Shown here one piece after another: positions 1 through 6,664 of a stretch of DNA of 13,490 nucleotides; within the stretch, counting starts at the first letter, position 1, and every line of letters begins with the position of its first letter. Origin of the DNA: Campylobacteraceae bacterium. GTDB lineage: Bacteria > Campylobacterota > Campylobacteria > Campylobacterales > Sulfurovaceae. The translations under genes and the position numbers were made by a program. The DNA lies in NCBI GenBank assembly GCA_027023325.1, contig JALVVQ010000112.1, positions 1 to 13,490 of the forward strand. Reading direction: 5' to 3'. A model generated the notes under the pieces. It saw only the letters and a list, made by a program, of their open reading frames with translations. It was not told where the DNA came from and did no database searches.

Positions 1-51
1 ATCAATAATTTAGACTTTCGAGGAGGAAAACTGTTACAATCGGTATCGTAA
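1..51 (+). CDS. IS3-family transposase (OrfB), last 16 codons, partial at left edge
   Basis: Reading from base 1 gives INNLDFRGGKLLQSVS and a TAA stop at 49-51. It is identical at nucleotide level to the end of the longer fragment at the right edge, which carries the RLHSAIDYKTPNE signature typical of the C-terminal end of IS3-family DDE transposases (rve integrase core). The 5' part lies outside the window, so intactness cannot be judged. The assignment depends on the right-hand copy, because these 16 residues alone are not diagnostic. Confidence 0.8.
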   Translation: MNNLDFRGGKLLQSVS

Positions 52-106
52 GAGGATGGAATAAGAAAAGTTGTTTTACTGGTCTAGGAAAAAGGGAGCA
101 TTATAC
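1..106 (+). mobile_element. Right end of an IS3-family insertion sequence (left copy)
   Basis: These 106 bases are the perfect reverse complement of 13322-13427. The segment holds the transposase 3' end (1-51) and about 50 bases of non-coding IS end. The element tip is uncertain. IS3-family ends normally read 5'-TG inward: TGCTCCC would put the tip at base 100, with six shared flanking bases, whereas TGTATAATGCTCCC would put it at 107, but here the first base is A instead of T. The transposase 3' end points into the window. No target duplication can be checked because the other IS end is not in view. Confidence 0.8.
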
Positions 107-173
107 TCTTGTATGGAGAGGCATGTTGGTCTGATTCGTATCTGATTATTGTGATAAGGTGCATTGGCAAACG

Positions 174-211
174 CACCCTTGTTTGGGTGTTAAATAGGGA
201 TTGCAAGGGTG
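174..211. repeat. Inverted repeat downstream of trpB, possible weak terminator
   Basis: CACCCTTG at 174-181 pairs perfectly with CAAGGGTG at 204-211. A competing 5-bp stem, CACCC 174-178 with GGGTG 185-189, uses the same left arm, and GGTGC 158-162 can pair with GCACC 173-177. All lie just past the trpB stop, in the gap before the IS. None is followed by a clear T-run on the minus strand, so a standard intrinsic terminator is not supported; a weak or factor-assisted terminator is possible. The rest of 107-217 shows nothing recognisable. Confidence 0.3.
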
Positions 212-217
212 GATGCC

Positions 218-1438
218 CTACGCAAACTCCTCACCCAAAATATCTTTTGCCTGCATCATGTCCTTGTCTCCACGGCCTGAGAGATTAACCAGTATGACTT
301 GGTCTTTGATCTCTTCTGGCTTCATCTTTTTGAGGTAGGCGATGGCGTGGGAGCTTTCAAAGGCGGGGATGATACCCTCGCGTTGGCTGAGCCAGACGAA
401 GGCTTTGAGTGCTTCGTCATCGGTGATATGGTCGTAGGTGACCTTGCCTGCTTCTTTGAGGTAGGCGTGCTCGGGGCCGATACCTGGGTAGTCCAGGCCG
501 GCTGAGATGGAGTGGGCTTCTTGGATCTGGCCGTCTTCGTCTTGGAGGAGGTAGCTGAGCTGTCCGTGCAGAACACCCGGGGAGCCTTTTTCTAGAGAGC
601 AGCCATGCTTGGAGTCTAGTCCCAGACCGCCTGCTTCGATACCGATACATTCGACACCCCCATCCTCTAAAAAGTGGTTAAATACCCCCAATGCATTGGA
701 GCCACCACCGATACAGGCGATGACCTTGTCTGGCAGGCAGCCTTCTGCTTCTGCGAGCTGTGCCTTGGCTTCCCAGCCGATGATAGACTGGATATCGCGT
801 ACCATCATAGGGTAGGGGTGAGGGCCTGCTACAGTGCCGATGAGGTAGTAGGTATCTCTGGCGTGGGTGACCCAGTGACGGATGGCATCGTTCATGGCAT
901 CCTTGAGGGTTTTGGAGCCTGACTGTACGGCATGGACTTTGGCACCCAGAAGTTTCATGCGAAAGACATTGAGTTCTTGGCGTGCCACATCTTTGGCACC
1001 CATGAAGACTTCACACTCCAGCCCAAAAAGTGCAGCGACAGTGGCAGTAGCGACCCCATGTTGTCCAGCGCCTGTTTCTGCAATGATCTTTTTCCTTCCC
1101 AGCCTTTTTGCCAATACTGCCTGTGCGACACAGTGGTTGATCTTGTGTGCGCCTGTGTGGTTGAGGTCTTCTCGCTTGAGATAGACTTTGGCACCGATCT
1201 CTTCGGAGATATTGGCAGCATAGTAGAGTGCGGAGGGGCGACCGACATAATGTTTGTAGTAGTAGTCCACCTCTGCCCAAAAATCTGCATCAAAGCGTAC
1301 GGCTTCGTAGTCTTGGCGTAGTTGTTCCAATGCGGGCATGAGGGTCTCAGGGACGAATCTGCCACCAAATTTTCCAAAATGCCCATTGTGGTCTGGGTCA
1401 AACGGTGAAGGGGTAGGGATATAATAGTTGTTAGCCAT
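218..1438 (-). CDS. trpB: Tryptophan synthase beta chain
   Basis: PLP enzyme that condenses indole with L-serine to make L-tryptophan, the last step of the pathway, normally as an alpha2-beta2 complex with TrpA in the cytoplasm. At 406 residues it is full length for the TrpB1 type. Visible motifs: N-terminal FGKFGGRFVPETLMPAL, the PLP lysine in HTGAHKIN (K99), ETGAGQHGVA with catalytic E121, the phosphate-binding GGGSNA loop (244-249), GIIPAFESSHA (E361) and C-terminal LSGRGDKD (386-393). The ATG at 1438 is preceded by a modest GAGAG ribosome site. It is the last gene of the minus-strand block, 71 bases after mltG, and a TACAAT hexamer at 1472-1467 could serve as its own -10. No trpA or other trp gene is next to it; the left neighbour is an IS. 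Identification is secure. Confidence 0.97.
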   Translation of the reverse strand: MANNYYIPTPSPFDPDHNGHFGKFGGRFVPETLMPALEQLRQDYEAVRFDADFWAEVDYYYKHYVGRPSALYYAANISEEIGAKVYLKREDLNHTGAHKINHCVAQAVLAKRLGRKKIIAETGAGQHGVATATVAALFGLECEVFMGAKDVARQELNVFRMKLLGAKVHAVQSGSKTLKDAMNDAIRHWVTHARDTYYLIGTVAGPHPYPMMVRDIQSIIGWEAKAQLAEAEGCLPDKVIACIGGGSNALGVFNHFLEDGGVECIGIEAGGLGLDSKHGCSLEKGSPGVLHGQLSYLLQDEDGQIQEAHSISAGLDYPGIGPEHAYLKEAGKVTYDHITDDEALKAFVWLSQREGIIPAFESSHAIAYLKKMKPEEIKDQVILVNLSGRGDKDMMQAKDILGEEFA

Positions 1439-1509
1439 AAAATATACTCTCTGTTTAAGATTTCCGTATTGTATCTAAAAATGTGTTAGTGTTATTGCAT
1501 CATTCAAGT

Positions 1510-2535
1510 TCACTTCTTTTTGTCTTTGTGCACCTTATACCATCGGATATGTGCCAAGTGCTCTGGGTAGGTGGCGGCAAAATTGTGCGTGCCGTTGTCT
1601 GCGAGCATAAAGTAGAGATAGTTTGTGTTGGCTGGATTGAGTGCTGCGATCAGTGCTTTTTGGGTGACGCTGCCTATGGGGTGCGGGGGTAGACCTTTGT
1701 GGCGGTAGGTATTGAAGCGAGTGCTATCTTTTTGGATGCGCTCTGGTGTGATGGGTGTATGGGAGTATTTGCCATAGTTGAGGGTGGCGTCGAGTTGGAG
1801 TTTCATGCCTTTTTGGAGTCTGTTGTGGATGACCGAAGAGATCAGTGGCATCTCATCGGGGTTTTGGGTCTCTTTTTGGATAATCGAGGCAATGGTGAGG
1901 ATGCGTGACCAGTCATGGGTATCATAGTTTCCCAGATAGGTGTCTGCCAATACCTCAAAACGCTGCTGAGAAGTCATGGTTGTATAATAGGCAATAGCAG
2001 CTGCTGTAATACGGTAGGGTATCTGGTAATAGCCTGCCAGGATACCGCCTTCATGGTAGGGAGAGTAGTGGTGGTATTGTGCCACAATCTTTTGGGCAGA
2101 TAGGTTGGTCTGTTGTGCTGTTTGCGTAGCAAAATCCTGGATAGTAGTACCGCTGTACATGACGATGCGTCTGGTTTTTTCTCTCGGTTTCTTCTGTAGT
2201 GCCTGCATGAGCTCCTCTCTGGTGAGCTTGGTTTTTGTATCGAATCGTACCCAGCCCTGAGGAGGTCTTGGGTAGCGTTTGATCAGTCGGTAATCCAAGA
2301 TATCGAGAGGAATATGCTGCTGCTGGAGTGCTGTGAGTAGAGAGCAGTTGTTGTCAGGGATATAGAGTAGTGCAGGTGGAGTGATCATGGCATATGCATG
2401 GTGAATGATATAAAGAGGTAGCGCCAGCAATAGTAACAGAGAGACTTTGACCCCTATCCGTAGGGTGTGCAACACCTCCCAAGCTGAGGTCATAGCAGCT
2501 GTGACAGTGTTGTTGATAGAATCTTTTTGATGCAT
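1510..2535 (-). CDS. mltG: Endolytic murein transglycosylase MltG (YceG-like)
   Basis: Inner-membrane lytic transglycosylase that cuts nascent glycan strands and is thought to set glycan chain length. The 341 residues match the usual size. Layout: short cytoplasmic N-terminus, one membrane segment (about residues 28-50), a LysM-like periplasmic region, then the YceG catalytic domain. Key motifs are ASIIQKET with the catalytic glutamate at E222, HNRLQKGMKLQLDATLNYG (238-255), NTYRHKGLPPHPI (275-287) and YLYFMLADNGTHNFAATYPEH (306-326). The ATG at 2535 is chosen because GAGGGGAG lies just upstream; the second Met (residue 15) lacks such a site. The gene is 49 bases after rpiB, and that gap contains a strong palindrome. 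The HEGGILAGYYQIP segment (161-173) departs from the common EGxxxPDTY form but keeps the Glu. Assignment is firm. Confidence 0.93.
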   Translation of the reverse strand: MHQKDSINNTVTAAMTSAWEVLHTLRIGVKVSLLLLLALPLYIIHHAYAMITPPALLYIPDNNCSLLTALQQQHIPLDILDYRLIKRYPRPPQGWVRFDTKTKLTREELMQALQKKPREKTRRIVMYSGTTIQDFATQTAQQTNLSAQKIVAQYHHYSPYHEGGILAGYYQIPYRITAAAIAYYTTMTSQQRFEVLADTYLGNYDTHDWSRILTIASIIQKETQNPDEMPLISSVIHNRLQKGMKLQLDATLNYGKYSHTPITPERIQKDSTRFNTYRHKGLPPHPIGSVTQKALIAALNPANTNYLYFMLADNGTHNFAATYPEHLAHIRWYKVHKDKKK

Positions 2536-2553
2536 GGCTCCCCTCTGTTTTGA

Positions 2554-2574
2554 GGGTAGGCATAAAGCCTACCC
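2554..2574. repeat. Perfect 8-bp palindrome with 5-nt loop in the rpiB-mltG gap
   Basis: GGGTAGGC (2554-2561), loop ATAAA, GCCTACCC (2567-2574). It lies between the rpiB stop and the mltG ribosome binding site. It resembles the short GTAGGGG-type REP-like palindromes scattered in many bacterial genomes, but only one copy is present here, so family membership is inference. There is no T-run after it in the mltG direction, so it is not a typical terminator. It could stabilise or segment the message, or affect mltG translation. Confidence 0.7.
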
Positions 2575-2584
2575 CTACGCAGGA

Positions 2585-3013
2585 CTATCCTTCTATTTTG
2601 GCCACACGCCCTGTGTGTCTGCCGCCTTCAAAAGTTGTGTTGATAAAAGCATCGATCATACTCTCGATGACCCCTTGTCCTACGACACGCTCTCCAAAGG
2701 CGAGGATCTGGGCATTGTTGTGGGCTCTTGCCATGGCAGCGGTGTAGGCATCATGACAGAGGGCTGCACGGATGCCAGGTACTTTGTTGGCTGCCATGGA
2801 GATACCGATACCTGTACCACAGACGACGATACCGAAGCTGCCCTCATCCGCTGCTACTGCCTCTGCGCACTTGCGTCCAAAATCAGGATAGTCTACTCTG
2901 TCTGCCGAATCAGGTCCCAGATCGATGATCTCATGCCCTTTGTCTGTGATGAGTGCTTTGATATAGGCTTTGACAGCATATCCTGCATGATCGGTGGCGA
3001 TGTAAAATTTCAT
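2585..3013 (-). CDS. rpiB: Ribose-5-phosphate isomerase B
   Basis: Interconverts ribose 5-phosphate and ribulose 5-phosphate in the non-oxidative pentose phosphate pathway (LacA/RpiB family, cytoplasmic dimer). The 142-residue length is normal. Visible motifs: IATDHAG with D8-H9, VDYPDFG (40-46), CGTGIGISMAANK (65-77) with catalytic C65 and T67, CHDAYTAAMAR (86-96) with H88, AHNNAQILAFGERV (97-110) and the phosphate-contacting GGRHTGRV near the C-terminus. The ATG at 3013 has a good AAAGGAAAG site upstream and follows the M50 protease stop by 11 bases, so it is almost certainly co-transcribed with the folD-lepB-M50 genes. Galactose-6-phosphate isomerase subunits are the nearest alternative, but the isolated single gene and motif set favour RpiB. 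Confidence 0.95.
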   Translation of the reverse strand: MKFYIATDHAGYAVKAYIKALITDKGHEIIDLGPDSADRVDYPDFGRKCAEAVAADEGSFGIVVCGTGIGISMAANKVPGIRAALCHDAYTAAMARAHNNAQILAFGERVVGQGVIESMIDAFINTTFEGGRHTGRVAKIEG

Positions 3014-3024
3014 GGTCTTTCCTT

Positions 3025-3675
3025 TTAAAGTATGGTTTGAAGTATCCAGCTCACAGGAGAAAAGATCCAGTCTCCTAGTGGCGTGGCAAGAATAAGCACG
3101 ATAAAGATCATACCATAAGGAAAGATCTTTTCGATGAATTCCACTACGGCTCTCCAGCGCATTTTGGCTGCAAAGTGCAGTACGACCTGAGAGCCATCTA
3201 GTGGAGGTACAGGGAGGAGATTGAATACCCCCAAGACCACATTGATGACAATACTTTGCATGACAAAAAGATACATAAACGCGCCAAAAGCACTCTGAGG
3301 ATGGTCAAAGAGCGGGAAAATTGTAGCCAGCAGGATCGCCAATAGAAAGTTGTAGGTTACTCCTGCCAGTGCTACGGCTATCATGGCACCGTGTCCGCCG
3401 TTGCGTATGACGACATTGGCATTGATCGGTACAGGCTTGGCCCAGCCAAACAGAAAGGGAGCCCCAGAAAAGTAGAGCAGTGCAGGTACCAGTATCGTAC
3501 CGACTGGGTCGATATGCACGAGAGGGTTGATACTGAGTCTGCCTCTGGACTTGGCGAGGTCATCTCCATAGCGGTAGGCGACCCAGCCATGCATGATCTC
3601 ATGCCCTATGACAGCGACAGCGATCGCTAGTATCGATGCGATGACCTTGTAGATCTCTATTTCATTTTCAGTCAA
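3025..3675 (-). CDS. Site-2 protease family (M50) membrane zinc metalloprotease
   Basis: Polytopic inner-membrane metalloprotease of the M50 family, the compact type without a PDZ domain. With the start chosen here it has 216 residues. The zinc motif HEIMH falls at residues 25-29 (H25, E26, H29) inside the first membrane helix, NPLVHIDPVGT follows at about 50-60, and the third ligand motif NLLPVPPLDG ends near D160; several other hydrophobic segments flank them. The reading frame is open for 60 more codons upstream, but those lie within lepB. A TTG at 3675, with AGAGGAG seven bases ahead, overlaps the lepB stop by 8 bases and fits best. Its substrate is unknown. Overlap with signal peptidase I suggests a role in clearing signal-peptide remnants or in membrane-protein quality control; this is inference. 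Confidence 0.88.
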   Translation of the reverse strand: MTENEIEIYKVIASILAIAVAVIGHEIMHGWVAYRYGDDLAKSRGRLSINPLVHIDPVGTILVPALLYFSGAPFLFGWAKPVPINANVVIRNGGHGAMIAVALAGVTYNFLLAILLATIFPLFDHPQSAFGAFMYLFVMQSIVINVVLGVFNLLPVPPLDGSQVVLHFAAKMRWRAVVEFIEKIFPYGMIFIVLILATPLGDWIFSPVSWILQTIL

Positions 3676-4639
3676 CGGTAGGCTCCTCTCGTTCCATAGT
3701 CTTGATGCTTCGTCCGATACGGCTCCAGCGTACAGAGTAGCGATAGTTGTCCCATTTGGTTTCGCAGGCTTTGGATCCCAGATCCAAATCACCACAGATG
3801 TAGGAGAGCATCTGGTGGTCTCTGCCGCCACCTTCGCCTTTGTAGACACGCGCATAGCTACGATACTCCAGACTGAAGTAGGTGAACCAAGGTTGCCCGA
3901 TGATCAGACTATAGGGCACGGAGCCCCAGAAGCGGCTGTCATTGGAGTTGTCACGGTTGTCACCTATCATGTAGTAGTGGTCAGGCTCAACTTTTTTGTA
4001 TAAGACATTGACGGATCCACCATTTACTGTGTAGCTAGGTGCATTTAGATCTTCTATGTAGAGCGGCTTCATATCCAACAAATCTGTATGACCTATGCGC
4101 CGTAGCAGTTCGAGGAAGCTGTTGCTATCATATTCAGGTAGATACTGGATACCAGGAAAGAGGTCTGCATAAGGGTTATCGATCCAGAGCTTTCCCATAG
4201 CAGATATGATCTTCTCTTTAGGATAGTGTGCTTGGATATAGCTGTCACCTTCGTGGAAATGGATTAGGAGATGCTTGTCATAGTAGAGTATTTCATCTCC
4301 ACCTACTGCCACGCAGCGCTTGACATAGTGGGTTTTTTTGTCTGTAGGCACATAGAAGATGACGATGTCTGTTCTTTTGGGTCTTTCTCCTTCGATGAGA
4401 TGACCGTTATGATTAAAATCAGGCAGTATTTTGAGCCCTACCCAGGGAAGCTCGGGTAGGGGTATACCATAGCTGAATTTCTTGGCAAAGAGAAAGTCTC
4501 CGATGAGCATGGAGCGCTTCATGGAGCCGCTGGGGATCACAAAGGACTGTGCCACGAAAAAGATCATAACCAGGACAAAAAAAATCGCACCCGTCCAAGT
4601 GCCTGAGAAATGGTAGAGTTTTTTCAAAAAGTTTTTCAC
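3668..4639 (-). CDS. lepB: Signal peptidase I
   Basis: Membrane-bound Ser/Lys protease (S26) that removes signal peptides from exported proteins on the periplasmic face. With the GTG start at 4639 the protein has 323 residues. One membrane segment (about 14-35) is followed by box B IPSGSM with nucleophile S39, YVKRCVAVGGDE with general base K107, a long domain II insert, box E GDNRDNSNDSRFWG (226-239), and a C-terminal tail SVRWSRIGRS typical of Campylobacterota LepB. The frame is open for 33 more codons upstream but these lie within folD. GTG is preferred because AGGGAG sits at proper spacing and its GTGA overlaps the folD stop by four bases, a translational-coupling arrangement. The downstream M50 gene starts within the last codons. 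Confidence 0.95.
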   Translation of the reverse strand: MKNFLKKLYHFSGTWTGAIFFVLVMIFFVAQSFVIPSGSMKRSMLIGDFLFAKKFSYGIPLPELPWVGLKILPDFNHNGHLIEGERPKRTDIVIFYVPTDKKTHYVKRCVAVGGDEILYYDKHLLIHFHEGDSYIQAHYPKEKIISAMGKLWIDNPYADLFPGIQYLPEYDSNSFLELLRRIGHTDLLDMKPLYIEDLNAPSYTVNGGSVNVLYKKVEPDHYYMIGDNRDNSNDSRFWGSVPYSLIIGQPWFTYFSLEYRSYARVYKGEGGGRDHQMLSYICGDLDLGSKACETKWDNYRYSVRWSRIGRSIKTMEREEPTVD

Positions 4640-5487
4640 AGAATCTCCCTTGTTTTGGCTGCTTTGAGTGTGTTTTCTAAAAGCATGGCGATGGTCATAG
4701 GGCCCGCACCTCCAGGTACCGGGGTGATAAAGCTGCATCGCTCTTTGACAGCCTCGAAATCCACATCGCCTACCAGCCTACCGTCCTCGAGACGATTGAT
4801 ACCGATGTCGATGACGATAGCACCTTCTTTGACCATCTCTTGGGTGATGAGGTTGGGCTTGCCTACGCCGACAATGACGATATCGGCACTGCGTGTGTGT
4901 GCTGCGAGGTCCTGGGTGTGGATATGGGTGATAGTGACGGTCGCATCAGCATTGAGCAGGAGTGATGCCATCGGTTTGCCTACGATGTTGCTGGCACCCA
5001 CGATACAGATATCTTTGCCCTGTAGGTCGATCTCGTACTTCTCAAACATCTTCATGACACCCAGTGGTGTACAGGGCACAAAGCAGTCCAGCTTGGTGAC
5101 AAGTCTACCGACATTGTAGGGATGGAAGCCATCCACATCCTTTTTGGGGTCGATTACTTCGATGATCTTATCTGCGTCGATATGAGGAGGGAGTGGCAGC
5201 TGTACAAGGATACCATCGATACGGGGATTATCGTTGATCATTTTGATTGTGGCAATGATTTCTTCTTGGCTGATGGTCTCAGGCATGGAGTGGGTGATGG
5301 CATAGAAGCCGACCTTTTCGCAGGCTTTGGCTTTCATCTTGACATATGCATGACTGGCAGGGTCATCACCGATCAGGATTACCGCCAGTCCTGGAACGAT
5401 ATTACGGGTCTGCTTGAGAAGTTCGACCTCTTTGGCGACTTGGGCTTGGGTGTGTTGGGCTAGGGATTTTCCATCGATGAGTTGCAT
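4636..5487 (-). CDS. folD: Bifunctional methylenetetrahydrofolate dehydrogenase / methenyl-THF cyclohydrolase
   Basis: Interconverts 5,10-methylene-, methenyl- and 10-formyl-tetrahydrofolate, feeding one-carbon units to purine, fMet and amino-acid synthesis; cytoplasmic homodimer. The 283 residues match the family. Visible: SHAYVKMKAKACEKVG with Y48 and catalytic K52, DGILVQLPLPPHI (91-103), KDVDGFHP with D119, the Rossmann motif GASNIVGKP (164-172), DIGINR (227-232) and the C-terminal PGGAGPMT (258-265). It is the first gene of the minus-strand block. The ATG at 5487 has only a weak site (AAGG about 13 bases away), so initiation may be modest, but the N-terminal MQLIDGKSLA matches the usual family start. 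Its stop overlaps the lepB GTG. Confidence 0.97.
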   Translation of the reverse strand: MQLIDGKSLAQHTQAQVAKEVELLKQTRNIVPGLAVILIGDDPASHAYVKMKAKACEKVGFYAITHSMPETISQEEIIATIKMINDNPRIDGILVQLPLPPHIDADKIIEVIDPKKDVDGFHPYNVGRLVTKLDCFVPCTPLGVMKMFEKYEIDLQGKDICIVGASNIVGKPMASLLLNADATVTITHIHTQDLAAHTRSADIVIVGVGKPNLITQEMVKEGAIVIDIGINRLEDGRLVGDVDFEAVKERCSFITPVPGGAGPMTIAMLLENTLKAAKTREIL

Positions 5488-5593
5488 AGTGTGTGGTTGA
5501 CCTTTTTAAATATATACTAGGCAGACTTGATACCCTATGATATATTTTGGATAATTTTACGGTATTATATCGAAAAATATTTATGGTGTTTAA
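5488..5593. promoter_or_regulatory. Divergent promoter region between folD and the cytochrome gene
   Basis: An AT-rich 106-base gap with genes leaving in both directions, so both blocks must have promoters at or near it. Rightward, TATTAT at 5563-5568 is a plausible -10, giving a leader of about 18 bases before the ATG at 5594. Leftward, the TATATATTT run around 5509-5518 (minus strand) could be a -10 for folD. No convincing -35 is present on either strand, as is usual in Campylobacterota, where AT-rich periodicity replaces it. The exact boxes are guesses; the need for divergent promoters is firm. Confidence 0.5.
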
Positions 5594-5953
5594 ATGAAAA
5601 AAATATCTTTACTGTGTCTCTGCCTGCTTTCTTTGCGTGCAGAGGATTTTATCTCAGAGTTTGAGTATGGGCAGATGCTCTATCGTAATCCCAGGGGGGT
5701 GAGCTGTGTGCCTTGTCATGGAGATACAGGAGAAGGCAAAGAGATCGTCAGCTATAAGAATGACAAAGGAGAGCGTATCGTGATCAGTGGCCCAGATATC
5801 CGTACCGCTTCGCTGGCGCAGATCAGAGAGAGTGTGCAGGAGAGTAGGGGGGTGATGCCTCGTTATTTCTTGACGGACAAAGAGATTAGAACGATTCATG
5901 CCTATTTGCAGAAGGTTAATGCAGATAACAATGTGAGTAGTGATGATAGTTAG
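5594..5953 (+). CDS. Small periplasmic monoheme c-type cytochrome
   Basis: A 119-residue secreted protein with a short signal peptide (MKKISLLCLCLLSLRA, likely cut after A16) and one heme-attachment motif, CVPCH (C38, C41, H42). The usual distal ligand is probably M88 in GVMPRYFLTDKEI, followed by the closing helix IRTIHAYLQKV; this is the class I cytochrome c fold. It would carry electrons in the periplasm, but its partner is not identifiable. It is the first gene of the rightward block, next to folD; as I recall, Campylobacter also has a small periplasmic protein gene beside folD/lepB, suggesting conserved context. The ribosome site is weak (GGTG). Its acidic, Ser/Asn-rich C-terminus is encoded partly within the overlap with the next gene. 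Confidence 0.88.
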   Translation: MKKISLLCLCLLSLRAEDFISEFEYGQMLYRNPRGVSCVPCHGDTGEGKEIVSYKNDKGERIVISGPDIRTASLAQIRESVQESRGVMPRYFLTDKEIRTIHAYLQKVNADNNVSSDDS

Positions 5954-6629
5954 AAGCCTACTCTTTGTGTTGCTGCTTTCTGTTTCTCTTTTAGCTAAAA
6001 TTCCCTTTTCTAGCAGGCAGCTTCTCGTGGTGACCACTGCTGACTGGTCAGCCAGCAGTGGTCAACTGCAGAGATATGAGAAACGAGCGGGAAAATGGCA
6101 AAAAGTGGGCAAGCATATCGCAGTCAAGGTAGGCAAAAATGGACTGGCATGGGGCAGGGGTCTACACACGCTTCCCAAAGGAGTCAAGCGCATCAAGGTA
6201 GAAGGTGACGGTAGGGCACCGGCAGGCATCTTTCGTCTCTCCTATGCGTTTGGGGACAAAGCCCTTTCATTGGACTACCCCTATCACCGTATGACCCGCC
6301 ACCATCACTGCGTGGATGACAGTCGCTCTCAATACTACAACCGTGTCATTGATAGCCGCAAGGTACGCAAGGATTACAAAAGCTTCGAGCACATGAAGTT
6401 TCCCAGTGGCCTGTACAGCTATGGGCTTTTTGTGGATCACAATCCCAGGCATATCCCCAGGGCAGGCTCATGTATCTTTATGCATATCAAAAAATCCAAC
6501 GGCAAGCCCACTGTGGGCTGCACAGCTATGAGCAAACCAGAGATACTCAGGGTATTGAAGTGGCTTGATAAAAGCAAGAAACCATTGTTGATACAGGCAC
6601 CAAAAAGTGTGATAAAAACATTGTTTTGA
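5943..6629 (+). CDS. Periplasmic L,D-transpeptidase-fold (YkuD) protein
   Basis: A secreted protein of 228 residues (229 if the adjacent GTG at 5940 is used), with an N-terminal hydrophobic signal ending near LLAK. The body matches the YkuD catalytic fold as in the COG3786 group: GDGRAPAGIFRL (89-100), HHCVDDSRSQYYNRVID (122-138), CIFMHI with H182, and PTVGCTAM with the presumed nucleophile C194 (numbering from the GTG). Such enzymes make or trim 3-3 crosslinks or attach to tetrapeptides in peptidoglycan; in Campylobacterota some YkuD-fold proteins are carboxypeptidases that shape the cell, so transpeptidase versus carboxypeptidase activity cannot be decided. It overlaps the cytochrome gene by 11 bases and has no strong ribosome site, which suggests coupled translation. 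C124 and C178 are additional cysteines. Confidence 0.85.
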   Translation: MIVRSLLFVLLLSVSLLAKIPFSSRQLLVVTTADWSASSGQLQRYEKRAGKWQKVGKHIAVKVGKNGLAWGRGLHTLPKGVKRIKVEGDGRAPAGIFRLSYAFGDKALSLDYPYHRMTRHHHCVDDSRSQYYNRVIDSRKVRKDYKSFEHMKFPSGLYSYGLFVDHNPRHIPRAGSCIFMHIKKSNGKPTVGCTAMSKPEILRVLKWLDKSKKPLLIQAPKSVIKTLF

Positions 6630-6635
6630 TATAAT
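6627..6635 (+). promoter_or_regulatory. Extended -10 promoter for proA
   Basis: TGATATAAT is an exact match to the extended -10 consensus TGnTATAAT. Its TGA is also the stop codon of the preceding gene. Transcription would start near 6642, about 23 bases before the proA ATG at 6665, which has AGGAAAA ahead of it. There is no good -35, as expected for an extended -10 or a Campylobacterota housekeeping promoter. The match is strong, but activity is inference. Confidence 0.55.
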
Positions 6636-6664
6636 CACTCAACAAAATAATATAGGAAAAAAGC

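Noticed and set aside
932..1321. Plus-strand open frame of 129 codons inside trpB
   Set aside because: It is antisense to a highly conserved enzyme, with no family resemblance; explained by trpB codon use.
2534..3028. Plus-strand open frame of 164 codons over rpiB
   Set aside because: It covers rpiB on the opposite strand and has no recognisable motif, and the rpiB assignment is secure.
3676..3855. 60-codon N-terminal extension of the M50 protease
   Set aside because: It lies entirely within lepB in another frame, has no hydrophobic or family-like sequence, and the TTG at 3675 has a much better ribosome site.
4640..4738. 33-codon N-terminal extension of LepB
   Set aside because: It overlaps folD coding sequence, lacks signal peptidase features, and the GTG at 4639 sits in a standard GTGA overlap with a ribosome site.
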